Assembly (NCBI GenBank): GCA_900553985.1 | Contig: USFW01000032.1 | Span: 1-16,223 of the forward strand | Length of the DNA stretch: 16,223 nt | Reading direction: 5' to 3' | Source: an uncultured Clostridium sp. | GTDB taxonomy: Bacteria > Bacillota > Clostridia > TANB77 > CAG-508 | In this document: in pieces, positions 13,677 through 16,223 of the stretch | How positions within the stretch are numbered: the stretch's first letter is position 1 | How the letters are laid out: each line of letters starts with the position of its first letter | The notes under the pieces: model-generated | What the model saw: only the letters and a program-made list of their open reading frames with translations | What the model was told of the DNA's origin: nothing | The model's database searches: none | Position numbers and translations under genes: made by a program

Positions 13677-14567
13677 TTAACAGCAATCCCAATTATATAT
13701 AACTTTCTCAAAATTAAGTTCTTTTAAATCTTTTTCTCTTATAAAGAAATTAGCAATTCCGCAGTCTCCCCACATAATTTCATTTTTTTCTGTTCCTTCA
13801 CTATCTATTTGTAGAAGTAATATTTCATATTCTTCATCTCTAATATCGTTTTGAGTATAATCAGGATAACCACCTATTTTATGTCCAGCTCCAAATAATT
13901 TATCATTCAGATTTTTATCTTCTTCAAAAATTTCATAAAAATCATAACATATATTATAACCTAAATTATTTTTTCTATATTTTTCAAATATCTCTTTATA
14001 CTCTTCTCCTTTTTCTTTTTCAAAATTTTTAATCTCTTCTATAAAAAATTTTGAAAATCTATCATCTGAAGCTGTGCAATATCCATCTGTTAATTTAAAG
14101 CTTAAAGAAAACTCTCCTTCTACTGGAAAATAACTGTCTTCATCTTTATAAGGTTTATATTTTTCTAAAACTTCTTCTTCTGTTACACTTTTGTCAATTT
14201 CTTTATAATAAACAACTTTAAATCCATTTCCTAAATGTGTATCATAATCAAGCCCGAGAACATCGTCATTTAATATCCAAAATTGTAATATTCCCTTTTT
14301 CATTGGATAGATATTATTTTTTGGCAGTTCTTCTATATTTATTTGAGCAAGTAAAGTAAGTTGTTCATTTTCTTTATTCTTAGGAATTTCTACATTTTTT
14401 GGTAAATATGGAACTCCTCCAAATTTACTTTGGAATAGGTTTGGTTTATCATCTGATAAACTAATTTTTATCATAGGTTTTTTATTCTTTTCTAAAATAT
14501 CCAAAACAACTTTTTTTATATCTTCATTAAATCTTAATTCTTCTTCGGTTAATTTTTTCTTTCTCAT
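13677..14567 (-). CDS. DUF1963 (YwqG-like) protein, copy 2
   Basis: A 296-aa protein of full YwqG length. Motifs in order: SKFGGVPYLPKNVEIP, LTLLAQINIEELP, a GILQFWI strand, GAGHKIGGYPDYTQ, ILLLQIDSE, and MWGDCGIANFFIREKDLKELNF, ending in WDCC. These are the classic DUF1963 signatures, closer to consensus than in copy 1 (6970-7833). YwqG-type proteins neighbour LXG toxin genes in Bacillus and are predicted immunity proteins. The ribosome binding site (GAGGAGG) lies in the last codons (SEEV) of the CreD gene, with 3 nt between stop and start, so translation is probably coupled. Confidence 0.9.
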   Translation of the reverse strand: MRKKKLTEEELRFNEDIKKVVLDILEKNKKPMIKISLSDDKPNLFQSKFGGVPYLPKNVEIPKNKENEQLTLLAQINIEELPKNNIYPMKKGILQFWILNDDVLGLDYDTHLGNGFKVVYYKEIDKSVTEEEVLEKYKPYKDEDSYFPVEGEFSLSFKLTDGYCTASDDRFSKFFIEEIKNFEKEKGEEYKEIFEKYRKNNLGYNICYDFYEIFEEDKNLNDKLFGAGHKIGGYPDYTQNDIRDEEYEILLLQIDSEGTEKNEIMWGDCGIANFFIREKDLKELNFEKVIYNWDCC

Positions 14568-14570
14568 AAA

Positions 14571-15875
14571 TTATACCTCCTCAGAAGTTTCAATGTTTCT
14601 TGTAATATACATCATCACATAAAGAACTGTCATAAGTAAAAGAGTACCTGTTATAAGAGCATACTGCTCCATCTTTAAAATAGAATAAAGGACTGCATAT
14701 ATTCCTGATAAAAATGCCAACATTCCAAAACCATATTTACTATTTTTAGTTACAGCTCTTATATATAATGAATTTGGGATTACTACCATCAGGGCAGCAA
14801 TTATATAAGCTAAATTAAAACTAAAATATTCAGACATTGAAAGCAGAACTAAATAAAACATTGTAAGTGAAAATCCAACTACTCCATATTGAACATAGTG
14901 AGTAAATCTTTTGCTTGTTACTTCAAAAATATATACAACAAAAAGACTTAACATTATAAAAAGCATGCTATATTTTACAGCTCTCATAACTTGTCTATAA
15001 TGAGTTACACCTTCATATAAATCTACTCCGATTTTTCCCTCTGTAATATCTGAGTAATATCCATCAACAAAATCTTGTTTATAATTTCTTACAAAAGAAG
15101 ATACTTCCCATTCTGCTTTAAATCCATTTTCATCAATTACTTTTGTACTTGGTAAAATTCCATAAAATTTTGGAGCTTTCCAAGGAGAACTTACTTCAAA
15201 ATGATTTTCTCTACCAAATGGCAGAACTTCAATGCCACCATTTCCTCTTAAACTAAATTTAATAGAAAAATGTATTTTATCTTTTTGTAAAATATTTTCA
15301 TGTATTCTTCCAGATACTCCAGTATTTAATGGATATTGTTTAATTCCTGTTCCAGACTCCAATTTTATATCTTTTCCCTCTACTTTCATTTCTTCAACTT
15401 TCATTAAAGATTTAGTATCTGTTATTCCTATTCCAATCCCTATATTGTATGGATATATATTATTATCAGGCAAAACATCTTCTAATTTAGGAAATTCTCC
15501 CTCTAAAATAATATCCCCATTATATACAGTTGTTTTATAAATTCCTCTTTCTCTTACTTCATCTTTTAAATTAACTTTTGCATTTAATTTATCCGGCAAA
15601 ATAATATAATCTTTTACAACTGACTTTTCTATTTTTTTTCCGGAATCATCATATTCTATTTGTTTATCACTGTATGGTATTACTAAAAATACTCCTCCAA
15701 TGGTCTGCTTTCTTCCCCATTCATTTCCAATTTCTTCTACCATATTATTATATGAATAACCTCTGTCGTCTATTATTCTATGAATAAAAAACATTGGTAT
15801 TTGAAGAAGAACAGCAAGAACAAAGAGAAATCCAATCTTTTTTACAAGTGAATTATTATCTTTTAAACTAATCAT
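14571..15875 (-). CDS. creD: CreD family inner membrane protein
   Basis: A 434-aa membrane protein with one N-terminal transmembrane helix (about 12-31), a large extracytoplasmic beta-rich domain (about 35-290) and about five or six closely packed C-terminal helices (from about 295). The RKQTIGGVFLVIPY segment just after the first helix, the LSFRGNGG-like FSLRGNGGIEVLPFG block and the YSMLFIMLSLFVVYIFEV helix are typical of CreD. Length is close to that of E. coli CreD (about 450). In E. coli creD is the effector of the CreBC regulon; its overproduction gives colicin E2 tolerance and it affects envelope integrity. No creBC genes are visible here. A GGAGGGG ribosome binding site precedes it. 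Confidence 0.9.
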   Translation of the reverse strand: MISLKDNNSLVKKIGFLFVLAVLLQIPMFFIHRIIDDRGYSYNNMVEEIGNEWGRKQTIGGVFLVIPYSDKQIEYDDSGKKIEKSVVKDYIILPDKLNAKVNLKDEVRERGIYKTTVYNGDIILEGEFPKLEDVLPDNNIYPYNIGIGIGITDTKSLMKVEEMKVEGKDIKLESGTGIKQYPLNTGVSGRIHENILQKDKIHFSIKFSLRGNGGIEVLPFGRENHFEVSSPWKAPKFYGILPSTKVIDENGFKAEWEVSSFVRNYKQDFVDGYYSDITEGKIGVDLYEGVTHYRQVMRAVKYSMLFIMLSLFVVYIFEVTSKRFTHYVQYGVVGFSLTMFYLVLLSMSEYFSFNLAYIIAALMVVIPNSLYIRAVTKNSKYGFGMLAFLSGIYAVLYSILKMEQYALITGTLLLMTVLYVMMYITRNIETSEEV

Positions 15876-15890
15876 ATGCCCCCTCCTGAA

Positions 15891-16073
15891 TTAAAAATTT
15901 TTAAAATAGTTATAAAGGCAGATAAGACCTAAGCCTATTACTACAGATATAAAAATAATAATCGTAAATTTTAAATTATATTTTAGCTGCTTAAATATAA
16001 AAATTGTACAGCCAATTATCATATAAATAACTATTGCTCCACACACAAGAGCTACTATATCAAAGTTTTTCAT
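15891..16073 (-). CDS. Small two-helix membrane protein
   Basis: A 60-aa hydrophobic protein with transmembrane helices at about 6-28 and 35-55, joined by a short basic loop (KQLKYNLK). No family is recognised. The upstream AAGGAAAC-type site is weak and rather far from the ATG. It ends 15 nt before creD and starts 21 nt after the zinc-ribbon gene, so it is probably part of the operon. It might assist CreD or be an independent membrane peptide; the sequence cannot decide. Confidence 0.6.
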   Translation of the reverse strand: MKNFDIVALVCGAIVIYMIIGCTIFIFKQLKYNLKFTIIIFISVVIGLGLICLYNYFKNF

Positions 16074-16094
16074 ATTATCACTGTTTCCTTAGTA

Positions 16095-16223
16095 TTAAGT
16101 CTGCTGATGGAACATAGTAATTATCTTACAGTCAGGACATATTTCTATATACAAAGTTCCCTCAGCACAATCCATTATAGTATCCCAATGAATTTGAGCA
16201 AGATATTTCATTTTCTTTCCACA
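16095..16223 (-). CDS. C-terminal fragment of a zinc-ribbon protein (runs off right edge)
   Basis: The last 42 codons of a gene whose start is outside the window. The peptide starts CGKKMKYLAQIHWDT, contains GTLYIEICPDCK and ends MFHQQT before TAA at 16097-16095. CGKK probably completes a CxxCG knuckle and CPDC the second, giving a zinc ribbon. The pattern CG-x-x-M-x-x-L-A-Q-I ... G-T-L-Y ... C-x-x-C ... HQ is one I associate with short bacterial proteins related to the immunity families seen here, possibly DUF1963-like ones, but I cannot name the family. The frame is well supported by its composition. Confidence 0.65.
   Translation of the reverse strand, partial: CGKKMKYLAQIHWDTIMDCAEGTLYIEICPDCKIITMFHQQT

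Noticed and set aside
13666..13692. Longer N-terminus (nine more codons) for the small MSYDLM gene
   Set aside because: It reads through the ribosome binding site into the end of the DUF1963 gene, and the family opening is MSYDLM.
1..16223. CRISPR arrays, tRNA or rRNA genes, insertion sequences, integrase or attachment sites
   Set aside because: I saw no regularly spaced direct repeats, no cloverleaf-like sequence, no transposase or recombinase and no terminal inverted repeats.

Overview
The window is very AT-rich (I judge well under 30% GC) and every gene I can support is on the minus strand, so transcription runs from position 16223 towards 1. Start codons are nearly all preceded by strong GGAGG-type ribosome binding sites, AGA is the usual arginine codon and TAA/TAG the usual stops. 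With the gene families present, this suggests a low-GC anaerobe, most likely a member of the Fusobacteriota (Fusobacterium or a relative). That assignment is inference from composition and gene content; there is no rRNA gene here.

The content is dominated by small, acidic, cytosolic proteins of families known or suspected to be immunity proteins against polymorphic (contact-dependent, LXG or CDI-like) toxins. In transcription order: the 3' end of a zinc-ribbon protein (16223-16095), a 60-aa two-helix membrane protein, a CreD-family membrane protein, a DUF1963/YwqG protein, a small conserved protein of unnamed family (true start 13665), a ferredoxin-nitroreductase fusion, a DUF4274 protein and a DUF5713 protein (ending at 11503). 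Gaps in this first operon are 3-37 nt. A 225-nt gap holds a 10-bp AT-rich hairpin (likely terminator) and a candidate promoter.

The second operon contains, in order: a 696-aa SUKH / DUF6630-like / DUF4241 fusion, an Imm22-like protein, a DUF4253 protein, a second DUF1963/YwqG protein (true start 7833), a WGR/YfeS-like protein, a DUF4375 protein, an unassigned 174-aa protein, a DUF2262 protein, a DUF4259 protein, a frameshifted and truncated SUKH-3 remnant, a CbrC-family protein, a YwqK-like MORN-repeat secreted protein, an ankyrin/SUKH-like protein, a polytopic membrane protein, and the first codons of a DIP1984-family gene running off the left edge.

This is best read as a heterogeneous polyimmunity locus: about a dozen unrelated immunity-type families in two long co-directional operons, with no toxin gene in the window. 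The most notable observations are the three-domain fusion, which keeps a perfect Shine-Dalgarno plus ATG at the fusion joint (a fossil or still active internal start); the SUKH-3 pseudogene; and the presence in one island of both CreD and CbrC, two families tied to colicin E2 tolerance in Escherichia coli. Family names come from my recognition of motifs, not from a database search.
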